Assembly (NCBI GenBank): GCA_030490835.1
Contig: CM059971.1
Span: forward strand, 57,150,012 to 57,214,011
Reading direction: 5' to 3'
Origin: Annona cherimola
Lineage: Eukaryota > Streptophyta > Magnoliopsida > Magnoliales > Annonaceae
DNA length: 64,000 bases
Shown: piece after piece, positions 35,538-47,184 of the stretch
Position numbering within the stretch: the first letter of the stretch is position 1
How the letters are laid out: every line of letters starts with the position of its first letter
Translations under genes and position numbers: made by a program
The notes under the pieces: model-generated
The model's database searches: none
What the model was told of the DNA's origin: nothing
The model's input: the letters and a program-made list of their open reading frames with translations, nothing else

Positions 35538-36810
35538 GTTGGAGTCCAAAATTTTTTATCCAGGTCTTGACTAGGCTAGAACTAGGGCTCGAAATATCTA
35601 AGAATTATTCCCCACTTGCAGTGCCACAGGTTAAGTCTTGCCTTTAATCTGAGGTTCTAATAAGCCATGCTAGGGCCTCAGGTTGTCTGGTAAACAGGAA
35701 GTAGATGAAGAGGGATAAGTAAGTTGAGTTGATTTTTATGTGGAATAATAGTGATCCATGAACACAAGATCACCCAAAAAACCACAAGACTTATGGTAGC
35801 TAAAGATCTACTATTTAGGGTAGTGAGATGATAAGGAGCAAAATATAAAGACAAGGTGGCCTTCTTTATTTTTAGTTCGCACTCCTCTCTAAGAGGGTTC
35901 TACCAATAAAGGCTCTCTGTAAGAGCTCCTAGTATGGAGAGTAGACATGCTTAGGTTGCTTGTCACTAAGAGTGGATTCGCTTGGAAATATTAGCTCGAG
36001 CTCCTACCCACATATGGGAGAATTCTACATCTAGTGTCAAGTTTAGGTCCCTAACTTTAGTCTAAGCCATCCAAGCCTGTGATCCTAAATACTCCTCTAG
36101 CTTTTTTAATGCAAGGGATGAGCTCGGGCAGGAGCTTGGAAGGTTCGACATTCTAGTGTTTGAGAGTCCAAAGTCCTTTACTACCAAATGAATTCTTCTT
36201 CTCCTTCTATTCAAAATGTCCTTCCATCTTAGGATTTCTCTTTCTTGGTAAGAGATTCCCCTAGCTTGAGATCCTCCAGGGCCGAGATGCCCCAAATTAT
36301 CTAGGCTCAAGCTCCTTTTGGGTTCCAACCCCATCATCTAGATCATTTTCTTCATAGGTTTGTGCTACTTTTATACACTTCTTCGTTGGTCATGGCATAT
36401 GCTTAATATAAAGAAGAAATCTATAATCATCTCACCAAATCTTATTTAAGTTGACGTGTCCATCTCTAGTTTACTGAGCATTGAATGAGGCCTATCTTGA
36501 ACAACTTGTAATGTTTTGAGCCGGCTTACCTTGTTAGAATTGTCATTAATGTTGGCCGATATTGTCTTACTCAAGGGATGTAGTGTTAGTAGTCTTTCTT
36601 AGTCGAGAAGTAATCTGAAATTAATATGATGTCACAACATCTATTTGATTCTGCTTTCTCAAGGGAAGCTCGACCTTCTGTCCAAAGTGTGTAGATGCTT
36701 GGGAGGGGAATGGCTAAGCCTAAAGGCCTAATCTTTGAAAATATGGCACTCCTCATGGCATCATCAACCACATATTCGGGCTAAGGAGTCAGTTTTTTAG
36801 CCAACCCTTA
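35538..36810 (+). repeat. 3' LTR of the old element
   Basis: It begins TGTTGGAGTCC after a purine-rich stretch (about 35511-35530) that may be the polypurine tract. The end is approximate, and no clear target duplication is found. Confidence 0.6.
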
Positions 36811-37070
36811 TTAAATTACATTTTAATGCATATGTAAATTGATCTAACTAATCGTTCTTTTATAATTCACGCATGAATATATATTAAGCAAATGTGGTCA
36901 TATACATCTTTGATTTGAATAAAAATATGATTTTCTAGCTAAACAAATGATGATAAATATAATAGATAGAGTGGAGTTTTCATTAATTATAAATGTTAAA
37001 AAAATGAATGGATAACATGGATTGGGGGAACTCATCAACTTTTTTTAAATAAAGGGATAGTTGGGTGTCT
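36811..37070 (+). mobile_element. MITE-like fragment (dispersed AT-rich family)
   Basis: It shares a run of blocks with 38440-38700: CATGAATATATATTAAGCAA, ATGTGG, TTGATTTGAATAAAAATATG, AGCTAAACAAATGAT, TAGAGTGGAGTTTTCATTAA, and ATGAATGGATAACATGGA. Neither end is clear. Confidence 0.45.
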
Positions 37071-38329
37071 CAACTTAACCATATCTGATGTTCCAATGTG
37101 GAATTGAGGGTATGGAAAAACTTGCACACTTATTCATTCAAGGATAATTCCTTGTCTTTACAAATCAATTCAGATATACATCCTAGTAGATGATTAACTT
37201 CTTATTAATATGACCTTTATTGAGATTATTTTTAAATTATTACATCTATTATTAATAATTTTTGTATATGTATATAAGCTATAATATCATCAATTATTAA
37301 TTTATGATCCATCTATTGCTGAAAATGACGAATTTTTCCATAAAATAACAAATTTTCCTGGAAAAGGAATTTTTGTTTCCTACGTATTGTTCAAGTATAG
37401 TCTAAGACATTTTCACTTTTTCCTACGATCCCCCAAATGCACATGTATATATCCTACTAGGAACCGTCATTTATTTATTTTCGCTGCTTGTTGGGATAAA
37501 CAAATTCCTTCATATCAACTTTTATCATCCATTTGAGGGAAAAAATATAAAGGAAAAAGTGGTGGAATTTTTTGAAACTTAAAAGAGTAAATGTGATATG
37601 TTAAACTTAGTGATTAAGATGATGATATTGTAGAATGGGTTATTATTGTTGGATTTGGGTAATACGAAAGTGTATGTGAACCCGTTGATATCATAGATTT
37701 CATATAGAATAACAAGAACGATCTTGCTGAGTGCAAAGTCTTTTCCCACAACACTTATTACCTGTAATACTAACAGATGATGGACAACCACAAGTGTAAA
37801 TTGTGTATAGAAGGGACCTAGACTCCCCTACTTATACAGATCCTTCCCGTCATGCTCAAATAGACAGAAAATCAACCATTTAAGAAATTTTTATATTCCA
37901 AAATATGCTGAGCTACTATTTTTATGCAGAATCTTAGGATTATATTATATTACGTCACCTTACAGGATCTTAGAAGATTTAATAGATATTACAAGATCTA
38001 ATAGTTACTTAGCTAAGTATTAATCCCATATATTTTATATTTTTTAATATATTATTTTGATTTTCACTTTACCTTTTATTTGAGTTCAAGTGCATTTAAA
38101 TAAAATAATAAAATGTAATAGATAGAATGATTGATTAAAAGATGCAAGAAATAGTTATAATATAGAGACAATGCAATGATTAAAAAGTTAGTTACAATGT
38201 TAACAAGAACGATTCTCTGTAATTCCTTTTATTTTTAATATCTTGATAATTGATGAAAAATTTATTTTATTTATTATATTGATCATTATTTATATTATCA
38301 TAAAAACTCTTTCATTTGTTTAATATAAC
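37071..38329. other. AT-rich intergenic DNA, nothing recognised
   Basis: No supported gene on either strand. A 70-codon minus frame (37579-37791) has no recognisable features. Confidence 0.4.
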
Positions 38330-38700
38330 TCTGCATGACTACAAATATGTAAAATCAACATAATAAAAAATTTTAATGCTAAAGATCAATTTTAAAGTAT
38401 TATTTTGAACATCTAAAATATCATTGCTAATAGATAAATAATTCTATAAAGCATTATTATTTTCTAACACATATATGAATGGATCTAAGCATTTTTTCTA
38501 ATTTATACATGAATATATTTTTTTAACAAATGTGGCCTATGCAAAATTTGATTTTGATGAAACTTTGTCCCTTAGCTGAACAAATGATTTTAAATACAAT
38601 GAAATAGACTGAATTTTACATCAATTATCAACATCTCGAAAATGAATAGAGCTACATGGAATAACTTCTACTAAACCCAAGTTCCATTGCTAAATTTACT
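38330..38700 (+). mobile_element. MITE-like fragment, second copy of the same family
   Basis: The right two thirds match 36811-37070. The left third (TTTTGAACATCTAAAATATC, ATAGATAAATAATTCTATAA) matches the family signature of the MITEs at 2985-3490 and 3806-4125. Confidence 0.5.
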
Positions 38701-39119
38701 CCCATTTGACAAAAATATACTTAATATAACTTAAATTGTATTACAAGATGTAAAAAAATGACTGGGAAGTTAGAATAATTGTATATCATGAAGATCTAGA
38801 AACTGACCCCTCAAGCTTCGTCTGGCAACAAGGTTTCAAATCTTTTCGAACCCTAAATTTCAATAGGGCTTCAGACGAGTCGAAAGTTTTGGGCAAGCGA
38901 TTGAAATAGGTCGAGCGAAGCGTGAAGAAGCTGAAAGGAACCTAGCGGAAGGAGTATCCAACTAAGAAAACAAACTATAGTATCAGAATGGGAGTTAACA
39001 ACCTGATTTGCTAGCAGAGGAACTCACCACGTTGAAGATCAATGAGCAGATCTGTAGGAAAATAGACCAGGGGAAAAGTAGACAGTATTATGCAGAATCT
39101 AGGCATCAAGAAATTACAA

Positions 39120-39853
39120 TAGAGAGGTTTTCAAATCCAATATGAAGCGTTTGTAGAAGATGAAAGGTAAACTGGTCTTTACTGATGTGGAAGCAAACCT
39201 TTACTTAATTCATTTTGAGAATACGGAAGAAATGGAGGCGGTCTTAAAGGGTCACCTTTGGCTATTTGATCGGCATCTAGTTATCTTAAAGGAGATTTTG
39301 GAACCCGCTGTAAAAAAGGACCTGGATCTCCATACATTCCTTTTTTGGTTTAGATAAACAATGTCCCATATCTACTGGATAAGGAAGTGTTGGGATATAT
39401 GATAGCTAAATCTTTTCCACACTATTATGAGGTCCAAGAAATAAATCAAAACCCCAAAATCAGAGTAGAAATAGATGCTAGAAAGCCACTACAGAGGGGA
39501 ATTTACATCCAAGAGGATATGCATGAAAAAAAGTGGATTGGTTTTCAATAAGACAAACTACCAAACTTCTGCTTCTCTTGTGGCAGAATAGGCCATGGAT
39601 ATAGAGACTGTTGTGTCACAAAAACAAATGGAAAAGAGGTGAAGGAGGAAGAACTACCTTATGGGAAGTTGCTTAAAATCGGGTATAAAGGAATGGGAGC
39701 ACAAAAGGAGTCAAAGAAGTCAGAAAAGGTGGAGCCTAGGAAATACATTGGGGGATTAGCAGATGATAGTAGCAAGGCTTTACAACTGATTTCCAATGAA
39801 AGTCAAGTGGGAACCATAAATCAAAGAAGTGATCTCGGGGGATGGATAAACTA
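39120..39853 (+). pseudogene. LINE ORF1 (DUF4283-like region and zinc knuckle), broken
   Basis: The frame from 39160 encodes LVFTDVEANLYLIHFENTEE then MEAVLKGHLWLFDRHLVILK, the DUF4283 pattern typical of plant LINE ORF1 proteins. After a stop at 39355 a second stretch has CFSCGRIGHGYRDC (39570-39612), a perfect CX2CX4HX4C knuckle, then a Lys/Glu-rich tail to 39853. A stop also occurs just before the knuckle (TAA near 39550). The protein would bind element RNA. The gene is inactive. Confidence 0.75.
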
Positions 39854-40443
39854 GAATTCCAATGAGGGGAGGATGGGTCTAAGTGATGCAACAGATTATC
39901 AGCAAACATGCAATAGGGAAATTGGGGAAAATGGGAGAAATAGTTTTGACTAAGTTGAAGGTTAGAAGCTGGGAAGTGTTGAAAGGGGAAATGGAAAAAG
40001 ATGAAAGGGGAGAAATAAGTGGAGGAAGTTCTAATGAATGGGGAGTAGCAAAGATCATAAGACAAACCAAGGGAGAGGATACTAAAAAGAAGACAACTAA
40101 AAAAAAGGAAGAGGAGGAAACAAGGGGCTCAAAGGACCAAATATTGGATATTGAGGTTATATGGCAGCCCGGTGAAATACTTAAAGAAAGGAATGAGCAA
40201 GTAACGATAGAAAGCCCAGACATGAAAATAAGACAGAAGCTGAAACAAGGTAAGAGCTGGAAGAGGATGGCCAGATTTAAAATGGAAGGCAGTGGAATTG
40301 AAACAACTGCAGGTGTTAACAGATGCAGAAAGTGAGAAGAAATAGGCGTTGTTTCTTCAAATGAAGATGATAGGAAGCGAGCAAATGGTTGAATGCCATG
40401 GTTGGTAAAGAATGGGACAAGGTGAAGGCTAAGATGTGCTCTT

Positions 40444-40590
40444 AGCCCCACCAAGAATAAATGATAAAATTGGCCTAGAATTGACGGGGGTTTGGGAACC
40501 CTGGGACAATCACATCTCAGCCCCACCAAGAATAAATGACAAAATTGGCCTAGAATCAACGGGGATTTGGGAACCTTCGAACAATTCGAC
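40444..40590 (+). repeat. 75-bp tandem duplication at the start of LINE ORF2
   Basis: Two copies begin AGCCCCACCAAGAATAAATG (40444 and 40519), differ at a few bases and end near the region that would encode the first endonuclease motif (G.WEP.N). It lies just left of the solo LTR insertion. Confidence 0.85.
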
Positions 40591-40599
40591 ATGCAGAAA

Positions 40600-43500
40600 T
40601 GTGAAACCCAACCTATGTAGGACCTAAATATATGCATTAGACATTTATATGTGATTATATGTGAAATTATGGAATTTTGCATGATTTTGTGATTTTGCTA
40701 ATTATTGCAATTAGGGTTAAGGATTAGCAATGATGATTTGAGTAAACATAGTGAACTGATATGGGACAATGGGATTAGAGTAATTTTTTGGTGATTAAAA
40801 TACACCAATACAGCATGCATAATTATTTTAAAATATTTAATATGAATTATGAGAATTTAAATGATAATTGTCAAGTTTAGTGGGAAAATAATAAAAAATT
40901 CATAACTCAACTCCTATAAGGCGGATTCAAGTGAAATTTGAAAGAGAAATTGATGATGTTGGGCTCGGTATTATGAGATTATTGGATTATAAAAATCATT
41001 GATGAAATTAGTATAATGATTTATTGATTATATCTCAAATCCAACCGTTAACTTCAAACGGCTATAACTTGAACTAGGAAAATCAGATTGAGATGAAACT
41101 TGAAACGGTTGAATAAAATTATGAGATTAATATTTTAGAAGGTTTAGATTAATCATATTATGTTGGAAAAATACTTGAATTGAAAAAGGTGTGCGTAGTT
41201 GACTTTTGCACCTCAAAGGTACCATGCATTAAAGGCTAGAGTACATGGAATAAATGAAAGTTTTTAATGGAAAAATAGGTGTCTAATGCAGCTCAATTTC
41301 AGGGTATTTTATGCATTATTGTGAAATACAAAAATCCAAACAATATCCCTGCAATGGACGTCCACATTAATGGAGCTAGGGAGTGCTCAAAGTGAGCATA
41401 GGTAAGGTGGCAATGCATGGACATCCAAGTGATGTTGCTGCTGAATTTTTTTATTTTTTTATTTTATAAATTATGCACATACATAGCTGATATATAGGGA
41501 CACTTGAATATGCATTTATTCATGTGAAAATCCCTGCAAAAAAATTATGAACAGCAGCTGCATTGAAGAATGCAAAAGTGGACAGCATGGTTATGCATAT
41601 GGACGTGCAATGGATTGATGCTGCTGTAATAATTTTTGTTAATTTTTTATGCTAAATTAATGATTAAACTAAATAATAATTAGGTATATAATTTACCCTC
41701 AAATTAAGATTATTAAAAATTGGAGAAAAATCTGGAAATGGACAGCAAAGAGGACGTGACAAGTGGACAACTTGGATTGATCCTATCTTGAGCAGATTTT
41801 TTGTTTAAGAAAATATGGTAAAAATATTTTTACATGGCTGTAAATTGCACAGCACATTTAGGGGATAAGTAGGCACTGAATGATGGCGGAAAATTAGCAG
41901 CAAGTGGGGCCCGCAGATGGAGCAATCCAGCTCTATATAATGGGATGGACGGCCAAGTGAAGGAAGCTTGGAAAGAAAAATTTTCTAAGTGCCAAAGCCA
42001 TTCTCCCCAAGACAGCAGCCACGTCCAACCTTAGGGCCAGCAAGAAGGAAGGAAAAGGGAAGAAAAAAGAAGGGAAAAAGAAAGGAAAAAAGGAGGAGAA
42101 GCTTAGCTCAAGTGATTAGGGTTGGAACTACATCCAACAAGTAAGTGCATATGATGATTTGAGCTTTTGATTTTTAGTTTTAAACTCCAAGATTTTTTAT
42201 ATGAAATTGATGCATGAAGTTCCCTTAAACAGTGGTTCAACATGCCCTTTGATCAAATATGGAATGAGTATTAAGTTATATGAATGAATTTTAATGATTT
42301 GTGAGGTGGAAATGAAGATTAGAATGACCTAAGAGTTGAAAACTCAACTTGATAAATCCTAAATTCAAATAATAAGTTGCTGTATTGGATTAATGTTATG
42401 TTTAAGCTATGAATCATGTTTTAATGAAATACATATGTTGATTCAAGCTTAAGAAATGAATTTCAGAAAGAATAGAATGCAAAGTGATGTATATGACCCG
42501 ATTCTTCCATTTTTATGCTAAAAATGGTAGGGAAATGAGGTTAAATGATTTATGGAAGTTATGTAGGGTAAAATATCCTAGGGTTAGGGTATTATTGATG
42601 CCCAAAAGGATTTGGGAAGGTAAGCCCCAAATCTGATTTTATGAATTTTATGAAATGATGTCCAAATGGGGTGAAAACGGAACCCAAAACAAGGAAACAA
42701 GTTGCTGTTTTGAGATGAATTTATTTATGAATGTTAAATATGTGTTAATAATTTAGATTTGGATTAGGAAAATTTGGATTAATTGCTGAAAATTCGGAAT
42801 TATAAAACTGTTTAGGGTTAAGTATCAAAAGACACGTTAAACGTGTGAAAAATGGGTTCCAAAGTTGCTGTTTTGGAAACCTATGATTAGTGGATTAAAA
42901 TTTCATAAAAATATCCTAAATAAATTAGTAATTAAGGATAATTATTATGCTGAAATATGGATTAAATTGCTGACTTGAAAAAATTTATATAATGCATCAT
43001 GTATGTGTTGCCAAGTGGGCGTATGTGAAAGGATAGATATGCATAGGTGATAAATGACTTATGTAAATTAATTTTGTGCAAAAATGCATAAAAATATGGT
43101 GAATTTCATGATTATATAACTGTTTAGATTGCATGATATTAATTTCAAATTTTGGAATTAATTAATGAAGCTTAAGGCGACAATGTGCGCTTTAAATGAG
43201 CACCGATGTGTAAATTTTGGAAAATAAGTGAAAAAATGGTATATGGAAGGTAATGAACCTTTAAATAATAATTATTGGATGATTATTATGTGATTGAATG
43301 GTTACCCTATATGTGGGATTGAACATGTTATGTAATAGCCGATGAAATGTGCAAATATGTGCTATTTATGCCTAACGACTTGAGAAGACAAATAAATGAT
43401 GTATGTTAATGAAAATGGGTTGGAAAACTAAGTGGAATACAAGCAAAAGGAATATATGAAATATTATATTATTCTCATGTAGGCAAGGGCAAAGAAAAGA

Positions 43501-44563
43501 CAGAGTTGTAAAGCTAAGGAAACGCAGGTAAGCAAGCAAATTTTCTAAATAATTTTTGCTTTTCTAAATTGCTTTAAATAAATGTGATTTTTTTACTAAA
43601 TATTTGATGTAAATATTGAAAATGTTTTAGAGATATTTAAGGATGGTCATTCCTTAGTTAAATCTGTGTTGAAATGATGATTTTGTTTATCATGTCGTAT
43701 TATGAAATTTCCTTTGATAAATGTTATGAAAAATGATGTGATTCCAAGTTTCTGAATGAAAAAATCATGCTAGCATGTTAAAGATGATTTTATGAAAGTT
43801 CATGTGCACAAAATACTAGGTCCACTTGAAAGGTATAAGCGAACTGATTGTCCACCTTTGGTGTGGCCAAGTCGCTGAATCAGGCCTAAGGCCGGCGGCA
43901 CCCTCTCTGAGATGGGAGAAGACAAGGAGGATGGTCGCCTAGCTAGTTTCCATCCTATGAAGGACATGTTCACGGTTTTACATTGCATTATGCATGTCGT
44001 ACACGTGATGGGTACAAGAATTATGTTTTCAAGATATACCTTTTGAAAAGGTATATATTACTTTCCAAGATATTTTAAATGCAAAATGTTGTCTGAAATG
44101 ATTTTCCTATGAAATATAAATAGCTTTCTTATTGAGTTTCAACTCACGTTTTTATTTTCCAAACCCAAAGATAGGTAAAAAAATGGACTTGGCGAAGAAG
44201 CAAGTGCAAGATCAGTAAAGCAATGAAAAAACTTTAGCACTCTTATGTTATGAAAAACTTATGTTGAATGGATGTAATTACGTTGTTGTTTTATGTTGGC
44301 AACTATGATAATACATGCAATGACATCTGATTTATGTAAAAATTAAAATGTCTTTTGATCAGCATGCTTTGCTATGTGATGATTGGTTGAAGATGACCTA
44401 GATATGCATGAGATGAAAATATAAGGAATTGAACTCTTATGAAAATATATTAATTAGATAAATATCCGCCGTGTGATAGGGCAACAATCCTGATCACGTT
44501 TACCAATCAATAACGATCCCGAGGTAAGGCTTAAGATGTGACGCTCAGTTTTGGGGCGCCACA
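40600..44563 (+). mobile_element. Solo LTR, long gypsy-like family, copy 2
   Basis: It starts TGTGAAACCCAACC and ends TTTTGGGGCGCCACA, 3964 bases. The flanks are AGAAA (40595-40599) and AAAAA (44564-44568), a target duplication with one mismatch. It shares ordered blocks with copy 1, including the TAAGGCGGATT leader block, AGGTAAGCAAGCAAATTTTC, GGCCAAGTCGCTGA, and the tail CAACAATCCTGAT / TTTACCAAT / GAGGTAAGG. It has no coding region and no second LTR. The LINE resumes on its right side, which confirms insertion into the LINE. Confidence 0.85.
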
Positions 44564-44568
44564 AAAAA

Positions 44569-44830
44569 CTAACAATGCCAAATCAGTAAACTTAGCATTT
44601 AACATGTCTCTATGGAGCTCCTAAAACGCATAGAAGAGAGGAAACATGGAGATTGCTCAAATATTTAAAGTCTCAAAACAATTTTCCTTGGTTGGTTGTG
44701 GGTGATTTCAATGAGGTGGTGGAGAGATCAAAGGTTAATAATAGATATCGCAGAGGAAAAAACCAAATAGCACAGCTCAAAGATGCAATAGATGAATGTT
44801 AATTGAAGGTGGGCCAATCTATACATGGAG
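44569..44830 (+). pseudogene. LINE ORF2 endonuclease fragment
   Basis: It translates in pieces to YGAPKTHRREETWRLLKYLK and WLVVGDFNEVVERSK, the C-terminal part of the APE-type endonuclease. GDFNE contains the catalytic Asp-Asn pair. A frame slip separates the pieces. The N-terminal catalytic half should lie left of the solo LTR but is largely absent. Confidence 0.7.
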
Positions 44831-45594
44831 AAACAATAGAAAATGAGTAACAAGAGTTGAAGTAAGACTGGACAGAACCTTAGTCACAATGGATTAGCTA
44901 AACTATTTCCTGTGGGCCTAAAATATTCACTGAATTGCGGCAGTTTCTGATCACAAACCCATATTGATTAGTCTCAATGTTGCACAAAAGGTCAAAAAAT
45001 TGCCAAAATAGTTCGAATTTGAAGCCTTTTGGATCAAAGATGAGAATGCAAATCAAATTATTAAGAAACACTGGAGAACAAGACATGGAAGCAGGAAACA
45101 TCAATAGGAGATCAAAACAACAAGGTCAAGAATTGTGGCACAGAATTACAGTGTTAGAAATATAAGAAAAAAGGCAACATACGTAGGAAAATCGGCGAAC
45201 CGTAGTAGCAACTCCAACACTTACATGAGCTTCAACCAACTGATGACAGAGATGACAAGATTAAAGCTAAAGAGGATTAGATCAATGGCTTGTTAGAGGA
45301 TGAAGAAATAATTTGGCACCAAAGATCTAGGGTTAATTGGCTTCAACAAAGGTACTGAAACACTAAGTTTTTTCACCTTACTGCCTCAGAAAGAAAACCG
45401 AAAAACTTTATCAATTAATTGGAGGACGACAACCACAACCAAATTATTGGGCAAAAGGAGAAGGAAAAGTTTGTAGCGGAGTATTCCAAACAGATTTTCA
45501 CTACAAATGAACCAAAGAACACAGAAAGAGTCACAATAAAAATACAGAAATGCATTTCTGAGATGGATAACAACCAACTGGTTGCTAAAAACAA

Positions 45595-46480
45595 TTAAGG
45601 AGATGGCACCTTGGAAAGCATGAGGTCCGGATGGATGGCCTGAATATTGGGAAAACCTTGGAGAGGAACTACATAAAGCATACAGAAATCTGATGGACAT
45701 TAAGGATTTAAGTTTTCAGAGGAATTCGATGAGAGGAATAAACAACACAGATATAGTTCTAATGCCAAAAAAGGCCGGAGCATGCAGATTGGGAATTTCA
45801 TCCTATTAACCTATGTAATATAATTTATAAAATTTTTGCTAGGATTCTGGCTAATAGATTGAAAGTGTTCTTCCGAAAATCATCTTCGCAAATCAAAGTG
45901 CATTCGTCCCAGGGAGGTTGATCACAGATAATATAATAATTGCCCAAGAAGCATTTCATTCCTTGAAGAGAAGAAGAAGGGGAAAAGCGGAGGAAGTCGT
46001 AGTGAAACTAGATATGGCTAAGGCCTACGATCGTGTATAATGGGATTTTACATGCAAAGCAATGAAAAGGATGGAGTTTTTGAGTTATGGATAGAACGGA
46101 TATATATATGAGCATCTCAACCATTACCTATCGAGTGGTAATAAACAAGTTCAAATCCTATCCCTTTGTTGCAAGCAAAGGCCTAAGGCAGGGAGACCCA
46201 TTGTCACCATATCTGTTTTTAATTTGTGCAAAAGGCTTTTCTTCACTTTTACAGGATGCCCAAGAGAAGAAAATGATTAGCGGGACAAGAATCAATAAAG
46301 CTGGACCCCGAATATCCCACTTATTTTTTACAGATGATTTTCTTCTCTTCACCAAAGCCTCAAAAGAAGAAATTCAGATTCTGTTGAGCATCCTCAAATT
46401 ATACAAGGAATGTACTGGACAAAAGATTAACATGGATAAGACAGCTTTGTAAGGTAGGAAAATTCAGACTTATTTGGGTC
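45595..46480 (+). pseudogene. LINE ORF2 reverse transcriptase, broken
   Basis: Recognisable in order: [60 protein letters not shown] and HLFFTDDFLLFTKAS. These are RT motifs of plant L1 elements. Stops and frameshifts break the frame between them; the longest open part is 46087-46452. The catalytic motif reads FTDD where FADD is usual. The two aspartates are kept. Confidence 0.85.
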
Positions 46481-47175
46481 TTCCTACATGGGTGAAGAAA
46501 TCGAAAATGTAGGTTTTTCAAAACTTAAAGGAAAGAATATGGAGGAAGATCCAAGGGTGGAAAGGAAAGTTATTATCTTGTGGAGGGAAGGAAGTCCTAA
46601 TCAAGGCAATTGTTCAAGCTATTCTAAATTACACAATGAGTTTGTTCCTCTTGCCAAAGAAGTTTTGCGAAGAGGTTAATGCAATGATAAGTAAATTTTG
46701 ATGGGGAGATAAGGATGGGAAGAGAAAGATAAGTTGGGTACGTTGGGATATGATGTGCAATCCAAAAGCATGTGGAGGAATAGGCTTTAAAGAGTTGAGC
46801 GATCTTAACCTGGCTCTCTTGATGGAGCAAGGATGGAGACTGGAGACTCAAAAATGAACACTATGCTATAAAATCTTATAGACAAAATAATTCAAAGGTT
46901 AGAATTTATAGAGTTGCAGGGCAAATGGCAACTCATCCCAAATATGGAGGAGTATAATGGTAGCAAGGAAATTCGTCAAACTTGGCTACAGGTGGCGGAT
47001 ATGGGATGGATGCAATGTCAAGTTTCTCCATGACAAATGGACTAAGGAACAACTATTCAAGGCTAATGGCTCCAATGTTAAGGAACCTAAAAAGCAACAA
47101 GCTTTGATTCATAATTTGAATGTTCCCTGATCTAATTAGACGTTAAAAATATATTAGTGTCTGATGCAGGAAAGA
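46480..47175 (+). pseudogene. LINE ORF2 C-terminal region, decayed
   Basis: Pieces of the region after the RT are visible in different frames: WEGKESYLVEGRK-like, CEEVNAMISKFWWGDKDGK-like and ICWVRWDMMC-like stretches, then a relic resembling the zinc-binding RT domain near 46990-47050. It stops being recognisable near 47170. Confidence 0.5.
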
Positions 47176-47184
47176 ATTCTCCAA

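Larger units (their letters stand above)
29803..36810 (+). mobile_element. Old LTR retrotransposon remnant, split by a solo LTR
   Basis: Two diverged direct repeats of about 1.26 kb mark the LTRs: 29803 to about 31060 (TGTCTGAGTCCAAAA...) and 35538 to about 36810 (TGTTGGAGTCCAAAA...). Matching blocks run throughout, for example TTATGTAAAAAAATGG / TTATGTGGAATAATAG and CACTCCTCATGG near the end. After the left LTR is a degenerate primer site related to TGGTATCAGAGCTATGAT (about 31061-31083). Without the nested solo LTR the interior is only about 2.7 kb and shows no gag or pol that I can recognise, so it was non-autonomous or has lost its genes. LTR identity looks near 65-70% by eye, so it is old. 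Confidence 0.65.
38790..47175 (+). mobile_element. Decayed L1-type LINE, split by a solo LTR
   Basis: A non-LTR retrotransposon on the plus strand whose pieces occur in the normal order. They are an ORF1 with an RNA-binding N-terminal region and a CCHC knuckle, a partial endonuclease (VVGDFNEVVERSK), a reverse transcriptase (GLRQGDPLSPYLF), and a decayed C-terminal region to about 47170. Frameshifts and stops occur throughout. The solo LTR at 40600-44563 lies inside the endonuclease, and part of that domain seems missing. No poly(A) tail is seen, because the right end runs into plastid-derived DNA. I set the left end by the first LINE-like leader sequence, so it is approximate. Confidence 0.8.

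Noticed and set aside
39879..40682. 267-codon minus-strand frame in the LINE region
   Set aside because: Antisense to the Lys/Glu-rich ORF1 tail and to the 75-base duplication, and it runs into the solo LTR. Composition (Ser, Phe, Leu, His) is that of a shadow.
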